From assembly GCA_022652545.1 (NCBI GenBank), contig JALCRM010000006.1, positions 62,001-126,000 of the forward strand: 64,000 bases of DNA, in the 5' to 3' direction. Numbering within the stretch: position 1 is the stretch's first letter; each line of letters opens with the position of its first letter. The position numbers and the translations under genes are program-made. Below, piece after piece: positions 25,663 to 34,078 of this stretch. The notes under the pieces are model-generated. The model searched no databases, had not been told where the DNA came from, and saw only the letters and a list, made by a program, of their open reading frames with translations. This DNA is from Lachnospiraceae bacterium (GTDB lineage: Bacteria > Bacillota > Clostridia > Lachnospirales > Lachnospiraceae).

Positions 25663-25995
25663 ATGGAAAACAAGGATAAAAACACCGCGTCCGTTTCCCG
25701 GCAGCCCGACGCGCACAATCACTCCCACACACACGACCCGGAAGAGATCCGCGCGATCACAAACCGCCTCTCCCGTTCGATCGGACATCTGGAATCCGTA
25801 AAGCGCATGCTGCAGGACGGCCAGGACTGTTCAGATGTGCTCATTCAGCTGGCAGCCGTCAAGGCCGAGCTGAACAACACAGGCAAACTCCTTCTCAAGG
25901 AGCACATGGAGCACTGCATCGTGGAAGCGGTACGCGAAAACGATGCGGCCTCGATTGAAAAAATGAATGATGCCATAGACAGATTTATGAAGTGA
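25663..25995 (+). CDS. CsoR/RcnR-family metal-sensing repressor, InrS-like ligand set
   Basis: A 110-aa all-helical repressor (DUF156 fold). Ligand positions: Cys56, His81 and Cys85, with the exact 25- and 4-residue spacing of the CsoR Cys-His-Cys site. In addition the N-terminal His cluster (His18, 20, 22, 24) puts His24 exactly 32 residues before Cys56, as in RcnR (His3/Cys35) and InrS (His21/Cys53). The full set H-C-H-C matches the nickel sensor InrS rather than copper CsoR or RcnR (H-C-H-H). Adjacency to cbiMQO supports Ni sensing. The ribosome site CGGAGG is good. The 3' end overlaps the convergent MATE gene by 11 bp. Confidence 0.88.
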   Translation: MENKDKNTASVSRQPDAHNHSHTHDPEEIRAITNRLSRSIGHLESVKRMLQDGQDCSDVLIQLAAVKAELNNTGKLLLKEHMEHCIVEAVRENDAASIEKMNDAIDRFMK

Positions 25996-27355
25996 CACCC
26001 TTCGGCGCCGCTGTTTTTTCCGAGAATTCCCCGGTGATCTTTCTGATCACCCAGGCGCAGGTCAGCGTAACATAAGCGGCGCCTGCGATCCAGGCTGTCT
26101 GGTCCGCGGCGCAGATCGCACCGTATCCGTAAACCGGCACAAAACAAAGCGCCACGATACAGCGCGCGACCATCTCCAGCACACCGCTGAAGATCGCGCG
26201 TCCCGAATATCCGAGTCCCTGTATGCTCATCCGGCATACATTCAGGATCCCCAGCACCCAGTAAAAATAGCCCAGGCAGCGCAGATACCTGCCGGATGCG
26301 TCCAGCACGGCCGTATCGCCCGAAGAAACAAACAGCATGGACATTGTCCTGCCGAAGAAGATCAGTACGAGCCCGATCGCGATCCCGTACAGCACGACGC
26401 AGGCGATACCGTCGCGCACACCCGCCCGTATGCGGTCCGCCTTGCGCGCGCCGTAATTCTGTCCCGCGAAGGTGGAGACCGCCGTTGCCATTGCATCGAA
26501 CGGGCACATGGCAAACTGTTTGATCTTCATGCCTGCCGTAAAGCCGGATACATAAACGGTACCGAGTGAATTGTTCGCGGACTGCATGACCATGCTTCCG
26601 ATCGCCGTGATGGAGAACTGCAGACCGGTCGGCACGCCGACGAACAGAAGCATGGATGCCCTGGTGGGGTCCCAGACGCAGTTTTTCTTCTTCAGATGCA
26701 GGATCTCGAACTTCCGCACGATGAGCCAAAGACACAGCAGCCCCGACACCGCCTGCGAAACGACGGTGGCGATGGCTGCGCCTGCCACGCCCCAGTGCAG
26801 GACCAGAATGCAGAACAGATCCAGGAAAATATTCATGACCGCTGACAGTGCCAGGAAAAAGAACGGGGTTCTGCTGTCACCCACCGCCCGCAGTATGCCT
26901 GAGAGCAGGTTGTACAGCAGCGTGAACGGAATGCCGAGGAAAATGATCAGCAGGTAGCTGTAAGCATTGCCGTAAATGTCCTTCGGCGTCTGCAGAAGGC
27001 CCAGGATATTCGGGCAGAGCAGCGCCGTGACAGCCGTGAGCACTGCTGCCATGACTGCGGTGAGCACGCCGGCATGGTATATGCAGGAGCGCATGCCTTC
27101 ATAGTCTTTGGCGCCGAACCGCTGGGCGATCGGAATGGAAAAACCTGCGCAGGTGCCGATACAGAAGCCGAGCACCAGGAACTGTACTGAACTGGACGCC
27201 CCCACGCCGGCCAGCGCACCGGAGCCCAGCGTCTGTCCCACGATCGCCGCGTCCACCATATTGTAGGTCTGCTGGAAAAGATTGCCGAGCAGCAGCGGCA
27301 ATGAGAATTTTAAGATCAGTCTGAGAGGTGAACCCTCCGTCATTGAATTTGTCAA
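25985..27355 (-). CDS. MATE family efflux transporter
   Basis: About 456 aa with twelve hydrophobic segments. It is a multidrug/toxin extrusion (MATE) antiporter: it has the family opening RLILKFSLPLLLGNLFQQTYNMVDAAIVGQ and the mid-protein repeat FVGVPTGLQFSITAIGSMVMQSANN. The start is uncertain. TTG (27355) has GAGGGTG five bases upstream; ATG (27382) has no ribosome site because it abuts the T-run of a terminator; ATG of MTEGSP is a third option. It overlaps the convergent regulator gene end. Substrate unknown; control by the nearby metal sensor is not evident. Confidence 0.9.
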   Translation of the reverse strand: MTNSMTEGSPLRLILKFSLPLLLGNLFQQTYNMVDAAIVGQTLGSGALAGVGASSSVQFLVLGFCIGTCAGFSIPIAQRFGAKDYEGMRSCIYHAGVLTAVMAAVLTAVTALLCPNILGLLQTPKDIYGNAYSYLLIIFLGIPFTLLYNLLSGILRAVGDSRTPFFFLALSAVMNIFLDLFCILVLHWGVAGAAIATVVSQAVSGLLCLWLIVRKFEILHLKKKNCVWDPTRASMLLFVGVPTGLQFSITAIGSMVMQSANNSLGTVYVSGFTAGMKIKQFAMCPFDAMATAVSTFAGQNYGARKADRIRAGVRDGIACVVLYGIAIGLVLIFFGRTMSMLFVSSGDTAVLDASGRYLRCLGYFYWVLGILNVCRMSIQGLGYSGRAIFSGVLEMVARCIVALCFVPVYGYGAICAADQTAWIAGAAYVTLTCAWVIRKITGEFSEKTAAPKGVTS

Positions 27356-27382
27356 AGCAGCACCCTCGCCGGTTCTTTGCAT

Positions 27383-27417
27383 AAAAAGACGCGAACGCGC
27401 AACTGCGTCCGCGTCTT
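27383..27417 (-). terminator. Intrinsic terminator after the first sugar ABC operon
   Basis: On the minus strand arms of 8 bp plus 4 bp (27386-27398 with 27405-27417, one mismatch) enclose a 6-base loop and are followed by TTTTT. It lies 48 bp past the permease stop. A TATAAT on the same strand (27429-27434) just before it may drive the MATE gene, in which case the hairpin would act as an attenuator. Confidence 0.7.
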
Positions 27418-27464
27418 CGTATTCAGTTATTATAACCCGGACGTGTAAAAAGGAAAGACCGTTT

Positions 27465-28367
27465 TTATCCCTTTACCGCGCCGCTCGTCATGCCGCTGTA
27501 GACCTGTTTCTGGAACAGCAGGAATACGATGAGGGCAGGCATGAAGCTGATGATGACACCGGCGCAGATCATGTTGTACTGGTTGCCCATGGGACCAGTG
27601 AAGGTGTACAGCGAAGTAGCCACGACGCCCAGCCTGGACTTGTCCTGCAGGTACAGGTTGGCCATGTAGTATTCATTGTACGTATTCACGCCCTTGAGGA
27701 TGATGACGGTCATGATGGCCGGCTTCAGGAGCGGCAGCAGGATCTTGAAAAACACGCCGAAATAGCTGCAGCCGTCCATGATCGCCGATTCATCCAGCGA
27801 CGTCGAAATGTTTTCAAAAAACTGGATGAAGATGTAGATGGATATGACGTCGGTGCCCATCATCAGGATGATATAGCCGTACAGATGATTGATAAAGCCC
27901 AGCTTCTGCATGATCGAATACACCGAGACCTGCATCGCAACGCCGGGAAGGAGCGAGGCAAACAGGAACAGGCTGCGAACCAGGCCGTTGCCCGGAAATT
28001 TAAAACGGGACAGGCAGTAAGCCAGCATGGCACCGATCATGATGGAACCGGCCAGTACGAAGACCAGCACGATCAGGGAATGCAGGAAGGCCATGCCCAT
28101 GTTGGCCTTTTCCCAGGCGTCGGCAAAATTGCCGAAGTACAGCTTCGAAGGCAGTGTCATGACGTTCGTGGACTGATACTCCTCTTTGGTCTTCAGGGCC
28201 GTGATGAAACAGGAAACGACCGGCAGGACCGCCAGGAAACCGCAGAATACCAGTGAAAAATATTTCAGGAAACCCAGGATGGCTCTCTTGGTCCTGGCTG
28301 CCGTGTTGACCGACATGCTCGTATCTCCCATGCCGAGGACCGATGCCGATGTGTTTTTGTCAGCCAT
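27465..28367 (-). CDS. Carbohydrate ABC transporter permease (MalG type)
   Basis: A 300-aa inner-membrane permease. Six hydrophobic segments are seen. The cytoplasmic EAA-type loop is ESAIMDGCSYFGVFFKILLPLLKPAI, where the usual Ala-Ala-x-x-Asp-Gly is Ser-Ala-x-x-Asp-Gly. The C-terminus ends in QVYSGMTSGAVKG, typical of MalG-type carbohydrate permeases. The start MADKNTS has GGGGAGG six bases upstream and overlaps the upstream permease stop by 8 nt, implying coupled synthesis. It partners the next permease and the binding protein upstream. The sugar is unknown. Confidence 0.92.
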   Translation of the reverse strand: MADKNTSASVLGMGDTSMSVNTAARTKRAILGFLKYFSLVFCGFLAVLPVVSCFITALKTKEEYQSTNVMTLPSKLYFGNFADAWEKANMGMAFLHSLIVLVFVLAGSIMIGAMLAYCLSRFKFPGNGLVRSLFLFASLLPGVAMQVSVYSIMQKLGFINHLYGYIILMMGTDVISIYIFIQFFENISTSLDESAIMDGCSYFGVFFKILLPLLKPAIMTVIILKGVNTYNEYYMANLYLQDKSRLGVVATSLYTFTGPMGNQYNMICAGVIISFMPALIVFLLFQKQVYSGMTSGAVKG

Positions 28368-29376
28368 TGTGTGCCTCCCCGTTCCGTGCCGCATGTTTTG
28401 CACGGTACTTCTCGATCTGCTTCTCCCTGCGCTCTCCTGCACGCGGATCCTCGTCATCTGCGCTGCGGAAGAAATACTTGAAGAATACCTTCTGTGCGAT
28501 CGTCACGAGGAATATGATCGCCAGGAGCACGACCGCCATCGCGGACGCAAGTCCGACCTTCTGGCTCGTATGCGCAATGCGGTTCATGATGACGAAATAG
28601 GTGCCGGTGCCGTTTGCACCGTCCGTGATGACGTAAGGCGGCTCGAACGCGCTGAGGGAACCTGTGATGGAAAGGATCACATTCAGTGTAATGATGGTCT
28701 TGATGCTCGGCATGATGATGTGCTTGAACTGCTGCCAGCGGTTGGCGCCGTCCAGCGCTGCCGCTTCGTACAGTTCCTGGTCGACCGACATGATGGCGCC
28801 GATGAACAGCACCATGTTCTGGCCGGTATAGCGCCACACCGAAGTCGCCACCAGGGAGATGTTGTTGATCTTCTGGTCCTTCAGCCAGTAGGGCAGCTGA
28901 TCCAGTTTAAAGCCGAACCAGGTCAGGGCCGTGTCCCACACGTAGCCGTGGGTATAGAAAAACTTGAAAATGAATCCGATCGCAATGCCGCTGATCAGAT
29001 AAGGGAAAAACATGACCGCCTTGAAAGCGCCTTCCCCTTTTACATGGAAGCTCAGCACCGTGGCCAGATACAGGGCCAGCAGCAGCTGCACCACCGATCC
29101 CACCATATAGTAGAGACTGAGTTTCAGTGCGCCGAAACAGTCTTTTCTGGTAAAGACATCCTGATAGTTCTTCAGGCCCACGAACTTCCGTGCGCCGACA
29201 TATTTCATGTTATAGAAGCTGAATTTCACCATCTCACCGAACGGCAGATAGGTAAAAATGAAAAGCAGCAGCAGCGGAATGGACATGAAAACGATCAGTA
29301 CGAGCGCCTGCTGTCCTTTCCGGCTCCGAAACCATTTCTGAAACGAAGATGTTTCCTTCTGTTTTGCCTGTTCCAT
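28360..29376 (-). CDS. Carbohydrate ABC transporter permease (MalF/LplB type)
   Basis: About 338 aa with six membrane segments. The first follows a basic N-terminus (RSRKGQQALVLIVFMSIPLLLLFIF). The EAA loop is ELYEAAALDGANRWQQFKHIIMPSIK. A highly charged tail of about 35 residues (DDEDPRAGERREKQIEKY) extends beyond the last helix. There are two adjacent ATG codons behind GGAGG; I chose the second (spacing 4) over the first (spacing 1). Longer upstream frames run through an attenuator hairpin and are unlikely. It works with the MalG-type permease encoded next. Confidence 0.91.
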   Translation of the reverse strand: MEQAKQKETSSFQKWFRSRKGQQALVLIVFMSIPLLLLFIFTYLPFGEMVKFSFYNMKYVGARKFVGLKNYQDVFTRKDCFGALKLSLYYMVGSVVQLLLALYLATVLSFHVKGEGAFKAVMFFPYLISGIAIGFIFKFFYTHGYVWDTALTWFGFKLDQLPYWLKDQKINNISLVATSVWRYTGQNMVLFIGAIMSVDQELYEAAALDGANRWQQFKHIIMPSIKTIITLNVILSITGSLSAFEPPYVITDGANGTGTYFVIMNRIAHTSQKVGLASAMAVVLLAIIFLVTIAQKVFFKYFFRSADDEDPRAGERREKQIEKYRAKHAARNGEAHNG

Positions 29377-29451
29377 CATACCTCCGGTCCTGCGCCTGTA
29401 CCGGTTCTTCCGCGCAAGGCATGCCGGCCGCTGTCCACGGCCTTTTCCTGT

Positions 29452-29484
29452 AAAAAGGAGCTGCATAGCACTGTATGCAGCTCC
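29452..29484 (-). terminator. Attenuator-like terminator between binding protein and permeases
   Basis: A perfect 11-bp stem (29457-29467 with 29474-29484) with a 6-base loop is followed on the minus strand by TTTTT (29452-29456). Its place between the binding-protein gene and the permease genes suggests partial termination, giving more binding protein than permease. Confidence 0.85.
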
Positions 29485-29556
29485 CTTCTGGTTTTCCCCG
29501 GTGTATGAGCGCGCCATCCCTGTGGCCGCTTTCACCTTACCGGCAGAGTGTACGAA

Positions 29557-31053
29557 TTATTCTGCTGCAGTGACGCCTTCGGTCGACTGCGCATCATCCC
29601 ACTTGGTGTTCCATTCGGCCATGATGTCGTCGAAGGACTCGTCGCCGTTAGCCGCGTGCTCTACGATCTTCTGGATCTTGTCGTTGCCGCCGTTGTTGAC
29701 GTTGAGTTCGGAATCGGAATTCAGCTTGTTGAGGAGATCCTCTTCGCCGCTCTGTGCCGGGTTGTCGACCACAAGCGTGACATCCTTGAAGGAATCATAC
29801 AGTGCAGGCATCTTGGTGTCGTCCGCCGCGATCGGAAGTCCGCCTTCGTTATAGGAGAATCCGGATTTCTCAGTCATCCACTTTACGAAGATCATGGAAG
29901 CCAGTTTGTTGTCGTCGGTAGTATCCGCTGCAATACCGAAGCTGTAGTCAGGGCCTGCCGTAGCTGTCATCTTGGAACCGGAAGTGATCGGGAACGGCAT
30001 GTATCCGATGTCGTCCGGATGATCGCCTGCGCCCTGCATCTGCGTGAATGCCCAGGAGCCGAGAACCATGCAGCCGATCTTGCCGTTGTTGATCATGCCC
30101 TTGCAGCCTTCCCAGTCGGTCGTCGTGTAGTCATCTTCGATCAGTCCCTTGGAAACTGCGTCATAAAGGATCTTGTAGACTGCATACGGATGTGTGTTGT
30201 CGCCGTAGTCACGGAAAGGATCCGTCGTGTGAAGCAGCTTGTTGTTCATGTAATCAGGATCTCCGGTAGCCGTGCCGCTGATGTAGGCATCCCAGGCACC
30301 CATCGTCCAGCCTGCCGCATAGTTGGTGTACAGCGGGGTCGCGTCGGTGTTGTCCTTGATCTTCTGCAGATCGGCGATGAAATCGTCCGGCGTGGTCGGA
30401 AGCTCGGTAATGCCGGCCTTCGTAAAGACGGCCTTGTTATAGACGATGCCCTGTGCATTTGCTGTTGAAGGAATGCCGTAGCACTGTCCGTCATAGTTCC
30501 ACTGCACAGCATAGTTGACAGTCGAGTTGATGTCGTCCACCGTGCCGTAAGGGATAAAATAGGTGGCAAGGTCGGCCTTGTCGACTGCGGGGATCATCAT
30601 GATGTCGCCCCACTTGCCGCCCTGCAGGCGAAGCAGTGAGTCGTTGGCATAATCGGTGATGCCTTCGATGTCGACCGTGATGTTGGGATACATCTTATTG
30701 AATTCCGCAAGGTAGCTGCTCCAGGACGTGCCGGTATAATCATCCTTCAGCATATCCGTATGGTGTGTGAGAAGTTTGATCGATGCGGTAAGGTCCGTGC
30801 CGGTCGTGCCCAGTTCGATGGAATTGTAGCTCAGTGTACCGCTGTCGGCCGCTGCGCTGGTCGCCGCCGCTGCTGCACTTGTGGCTGCCGCTGCCGCGCT
30901 GGTCGCCGCTGCTGCCGCACTGGTCGCTGCCGCTGCAGGAGCCGCACTCGACGCCGAAGCAGACGAGGTGTCCGTCGAACCCGATCCGCATGCCATCAGT
31001 GAGACGGTCATCGCGGAAGTCAGGGCTACTGCCAGTAACTTCTTCATTTTCAT
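29557..31053 (-). CDS. Sugar ABC transporter substrate-binding lipoprotein
   Basis: A 498-aa extracellular solute-binding protein, family 1 type. The lipoprotein signal ends in LMACGSG (Cys at about residue 22). About 50 residues of Ala/Ser/Thr follow, including four near-identical 7-residue units, a flexible tether to the membrane. The mature domain begins near residue 75 (SYNSIELGTTGTDLTASIKLLTHHTDM). LAEFNKMYPNITVDIEGI is the usual early motif. GGAGG precedes the ATG by six bases. It heads the operon with two permeases and lies divergent from an AraC regulator. No ATPase gene is present, so a shared MsmX-type ATPase is expected (inference). Confidence 0.93.
   Translation of the reverse strand: MKMKKLLAVALTSAMTVSLMACGSGSTDTSSASASSAAPAAAATSAAAAATSAAAAATSAAAAATSAAADSGTLSYNSIELGTTGTDLTASIKLLTHHTDMLKDDYTGTSWSSYLAEFNKMYPNITVDIEGITDYANDSLLRLQGGKWGDIMMIPAVDKADLATYFIPYGTVDDINSTVNYAVQWNYDGQCYGIPSTANAQGIVYNKAVFTKAGITELPTTPDDFIADLQKIKDNTDATPLYTNYAAGWTMGAWDAYISGTATGDPDYMNNKLLHTTDPFRDYGDNTHPYAVYKILYDAVSKGLIEDDYTTTDWEGCKGMINNGKIGCMVLGSWAFTQMQGAGDHPDDIGYMPFPITSGSKMTATAGPDYSFGIAADTTDDNKLASMIFVKWMTEKSGFSYNEGGLPIAADDTKMPALYDSFKDVTLVVDNPAQSGEEDLLNKLNSDSELNVNNGGNDKIQKIVEHAANGDESFDDIMAEWNTKWDDAQSTEGVTAAE
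30851..30934 (-). repeat. Four 21-bp tandem repeats coding an Ala/Thr/Ser linker
   Basis: Units at 30851-30871, 30872-30892, 30893-30913 and 30914-30934 differ only at scattered third-position bases. Each encodes seven residues of the type AAAATSA in the lipoprotein tether. Copy-number change by slippage would alter tether length without frameshift. Confidence 0.9.
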
Positions 31054-31461
31054 ACATTTCCTCCTTTGAAATAGATGCGCTGTTTGCTGTCTGTTTTCGG
31101 AACTTAGTTAATTTTTTCGCTTAAATCGCGTTAATTAACTTTAAATTAATTATATCCATGGTGTTAATATATGTATCATCCTTTGTTGCATTAAATATAA
31201 TATTATTGCTCATTTGTAAAATATCGTCATTCTGCTCTATTTGCCTCGTCCTATTTTGTGCACAATTATTGTGTTGAATTCTCTTCTATTGCAGTGGTAT
31301 CATGATTTCAGGAAATTAATCAGTAAAAGTAAAGTTAATTTAATCTCGCTGTGCCAGCTCCCCGTTTCCTTTCTCTATTCTCCGGAAAGCCGAAGCACCG
31401 GACGTGGTAATACGCACTCCGCCGACTGAAACCCGGGCCGGAGCCTGATTGGAGCTGTTGT
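31054..31461. promoter_or_regulatory. AT-rich divergent control region of the first sugar operon
   Basis: This 408-bp gene-free stretch is strikingly AT-rich compared with its surroundings. It holds the palindromes GTTAATTAAC (31130-31139) and CACAATTATTGTG (31261-31273), plus several TTAATT half sites near 31107, 31147 and 31335. It must contain the promoters of the binding-protein gene (minus) and the AraC gene (plus). I cannot pick either with confidence. The palindromes are candidate sites for the AraC and LacI regulators encoded next door. Confidence 0.55.
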
Positions 31462-32403
31462 ATGGATTTCACAGAACTCTGGATGGAAAGTACATATGTG
31501 AAGGCGGCCTCTTCGGCAGACTTCGATCCCCGTTCGCTCATTCCGGTCGTATACGCGCCGCAGGGGGATCCCGCGTTCTCAGGATCCTGCATGCAGGTGA
31601 TGGCCGGAGGCAGAGTCGTACAGCAATATGCCTTTACGATCAACGTGGAAATGCCCGGCTACTATCTCCTGCTCTATACCGCGGAAGGTCTCGGCATCTG
31701 TTCCGGCCGCGGCGCCTCTCTGCGCCTTGCCGACGGGAGCCTTCTGCTGGCGGACCTGGGATATGCCCTGACACTTTCTTCAGCGGAAACGCCATGGAAA
31801 TTCAGTCTGTTTTTCCTCGCTCCCGGCGCCAGTTCCTTCCTGTGCGGTGCGATCGATCTGCCGGTCCCGAAGGTATTTCCCGTTCCCGCGTATTCCCCCC
31901 TGCTCCACGACATGCAGACCATACTCGAAGTGCGTGTTCCGCTGGATGAGGCAGGCCAGCTCACCGTTCACAGTTCGCTCACTTCCATATTCTGTGCTCT
32001 GGCGCGCGCTTCCCTGTCCGCTCCCGGCCAGAAGGAAACGGCCTCCGGCAGCACCGGCTATCTGGACGGACTGGTCAATTATCTGGACTGTCACATCGAA
32101 GAACCCTTTTCGCTGGATCACTGCGAATCTCTTACAGGGGTCAGCAAATACCGTCTCTGCCGCGAATTCACGGCGCGTTTCGGCCTGCCGCCGCTGCACT
32201 ATGTCAATGAAAAGCGCATGAAAAAAGCCAAAGAAATGCTGCTGACCACGGATCTGAGCATCCGCGAGATCAGCAGCTCTGTCGGCTTTGACAATACGAG
32301 TCACTTCATCAGTCTGTTCCGGCGCCGGATGGGCGTCACTCCCGGCATTTTCAAACAAAAGGCACAGGAGAGCCGATCCTCGCTGCACTCTGTCTCTCAA
32401 TAA
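31462..32403 (+). CDS. AraC family transcriptional regulator
   Basis: A 313-aa regulator. The N-terminal ~160 residues look like a cupin-type ligand domain (QYAFTINVEMPGYYLLLYT...GLGICSGRGASLRLADGSLLLADLG). The C-terminal ~100 residues hold the two AraC helix-turn-helix motifs: HCESLTGVSKYRLCREFTARFG and LSIREISSSVGFDNTSHFISLFRRRMGVTPG. GGAG lies eight bases upstream of the ATG. It is divergent from the sugar binding-protein gene, its likely target. Its last 53 bp overlap the convergent LacI gene, an unusually long tail-to-tail overlap. Confidence 0.92.
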   Translation: MDFTELWMESTYVKAASSADFDPRSLIPVVYAPQGDPAFSGSCMQVMAGGRVVQQYAFTINVEMPGYYLLLYTAEGLGICSGRGASLRLADGSLLLADLGYALTLSSAETPWKFSLFFLAPGASSFLCGAIDLPVPKVFPVPAYSPLLHDMQTILEVRVPLDEAGQLTVHSSLTSIFCALARASLSAPGQKETASGSTGYLDGLVNYLDCHIEEPFSLDHCESLTGVSKYRLCREFTARFGLPPLHYVNEKRMKKAKEMLLTTDLSIREISSSVGFDNTSHFISLFRRRMGVTPGIFKQKAQESRSSLHSVSQ

Positions 32404-33391
32404 AGGTGCCGGGCAGCATAAACATGCCGGTGGAATAGCTGATGTCGTCGATCTTGTGTGTCAGGATATGCACGGTGCGTCTGGCCATTTCCGCCATGTC
32501 GATCTCATAGGTCGTGATCCCCACGCCGCTGTACTGCTCCGGAACGTAATCATCGAAGCCGGCGACCGAAAAGTCCTCCGGTACCCTGTACCCTTTCCGG
32601 GTCAGCTTTTCGATCAGGATGCTGGCGGACAGATCGCAGTTGCAGAAAAAGGCAGTCGGCATGTCCTTCGGAAGCACCGGATAGGTGTCCGTGTCCATCA
32701 GTCCCGTTTCCCTGCTGCGGTCATCGATGAACCAGTCTTCTCTCCATTTCACACCATGCTCCATGAGCGACTTGAGATATCCCAGAAAACGGTCCTCGAT
32801 ACTGGCCGTCGATAGTCTCGTCCCCACAAAGGCGATCCGGCTGTGCCCCATACTGAACAGGTAGTTGGTCATGCTGTACCCGCCCATCAGGTTGTTGGAC
32901 ACAACGCAGTCCCCCGCCCCGCCGGTGCGCGTCGTATCGAGAAAGACCACCGGAAGGCCGCTTCTTTCGCTCACCGCATCGCTGTAGCCCGGCTTGAAAT
33001 CTCCCATGATGACAATGCCGTCCGCTTTCTTTTCCAGCACCACTTTCGGCATTTTCATCTGGTTCTCATCCGGCTGCCCGATGACTTCCAGGATGGTGAA
33101 ACAGTTCTTGGAAATAGCCCGTCTCGCGATCTCCTGGTACATTTTCCAGTAGAAGGACTGCTTCTGCTGCAGGAAATGCTCCGCCACGATCACGCCCAGC
33201 GTGTAGGTGCGCCTGTTCTTGCTCTCCTTGCTGCCGACGGTCTTAACGTAGCCCATTTCGGAAGCCAGCGCCACGATCTTTGCGCGCATCTCTTCGCTGA
33301 CGCCCTTCTGCCCTGAAAGTGCTTTGGAAACCGCCACGGCACTTACGCCGGCACGCTGCCCGATATCGCTGAGTCTCACTGCTTTGGACAT
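32351..33391 (-). CDS. LacI family transcriptional regulator
   Basis: A 346-aa repressor. The N-terminal HTH is VRLSDIGQRAGVSAVAVSKALSGQKGVSEEMRAKIVALASEMGY. The periplasmic-binding-protein-like core follows, with GVIVAEHFL, ADGIVIMGD, GLPVVFLD, SMGHSRIAFVG and DFSVAGFDDY. The start MSKAVRLSD is preceded by G-rich sequence. An upstream in-frame ATG adds 47 unrelated residues. It lies 37 bp after yfbR and could share its promoter. It overlaps the end of the AraC gene by 53 bp. Likely it controls the adjacent sugar ABC operon and perhaps itself. Confidence 0.92.
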   Translation of the reverse strand: MSKAVRLSDIGQRAGVSAVAVSKALSGQKGVSEEMRAKIVALASEMGYVKTVGSKESKNRRTYTLGVIVAEHFLQQKQSFYWKMYQEIARRAISKNCFTILEVIGQPDENQMKMPKVVLEKKADGIVIMGDFKPGYSDAVSERSGLPVVFLDTTRTGGAGDCVVSNNLMGGYSMTNYLFSMGHSRIAFVGTRLSTASIEDRFLGYLKSLMEHGVKWREDWFIDDRSRETGLMDTDTYPVLPKDMPTAFFCNCDLSASILIEKLTRKGYRVPEDFSVAGFDDYVPEQYSGVGITTYEIDMAEMARRTVHILTHKIDDISYSTGMFMLPGTFIERQSAARIGSPVPFV

Positions 33392-33428
33392 GATCCTGCC
33401 CCCCCTTGGATTGTCTGTTTTTCCTTCC

Positions 33429-34049
33429 TTACTCTTCCGGCGCCTGTTCCGGCCGGATCTCATCCAGCGTCCTGGAATACGCCGGCAGAAATTCCGCTGT
33501 AAAAATATCGATCTCCGGCAGGTGCATGTCACGCACGGCCTTCAGCGCTGCTTTTTCCGCGCTCCGGAATTCATTGTTGCCTGCCTTTTTCTCCTCGATA
33601 CACTTGATATACGCAGACAGTTTGTCCGCGCCCTTGACCAGTTTTTTCTCGTAAGAAAATTCGTCCCCCGGCTCCAGCACTTTGCTGTACTCCGCGCGCA
33701 GATCCTCCGGCAGCAGCGAAAGGAGCCTGCGGTCGGCGTCTGCTTCGATCTCCCTGTACGCCTCGCGTATCGTGTCATTGCGGTATTTGACCGGCGTCGG
33801 CATATCCCCGGTGAGGATCTCGGAAACGTCATGGTACATGGCGATCACCGCTGCCCGGTCGCTGTCCAGATGTTTTCCCAGCCGCTCATTCCCGATCGTG
33901 CTGAGCGCATGCGCCAGCATGGCCACCTGCAGGGAATGCTCCGAAAGGTTCTCTCCGGAAGAATTGCGCATCAGCGCCCAGCGGCTGATCCACCTCAGCC
34001 GCGATACCATTGCAAAGAACGCATATTCCCTGTTTTCATCGGGCTGCAT
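33429..34049 (-). CDS. yfbR: HD-domain 5'-deoxynucleotidase YfbR
   Basis: A 206-aa HD-superfamily phosphohydrolase that removes phosphate from deoxyribonucleoside 5'-monophosphates. Metal ligands visible: SEHSLQVAMLAHAL, MYHDVSEILTGDMPTPVKY and KGADKLSAYIKC, the order found in YfbR. Substrate-binding Arg/Trp near the N-terminus (SRLRWISRW) are retained. GGAGG precedes the ATG. It is immediately upstream of the LacI gene. Confidence 0.92.
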   Translation of the reverse strand: MQPDENREYAFFAMVSRLRWISRWALMRNSSGENLSEHSLQVAMLAHALSTIGNERLGKHLDSDRAAVIAMYHDVSEILTGDMPTPVKYRNDTIREAYREIEADADRRLLSLLPEDLRAEYSKVLEPGDEFSYEKKLVKGADKLSAYIKCIEEKKAGNNEFRSAEKAALKAVRDMHLPEIDIFTAEFLPAYSRTLDEIRPEQAPEE

Positions 34050-34078
34050 CTCGAACCTCCGTGTGCCGTTCCGTATTA

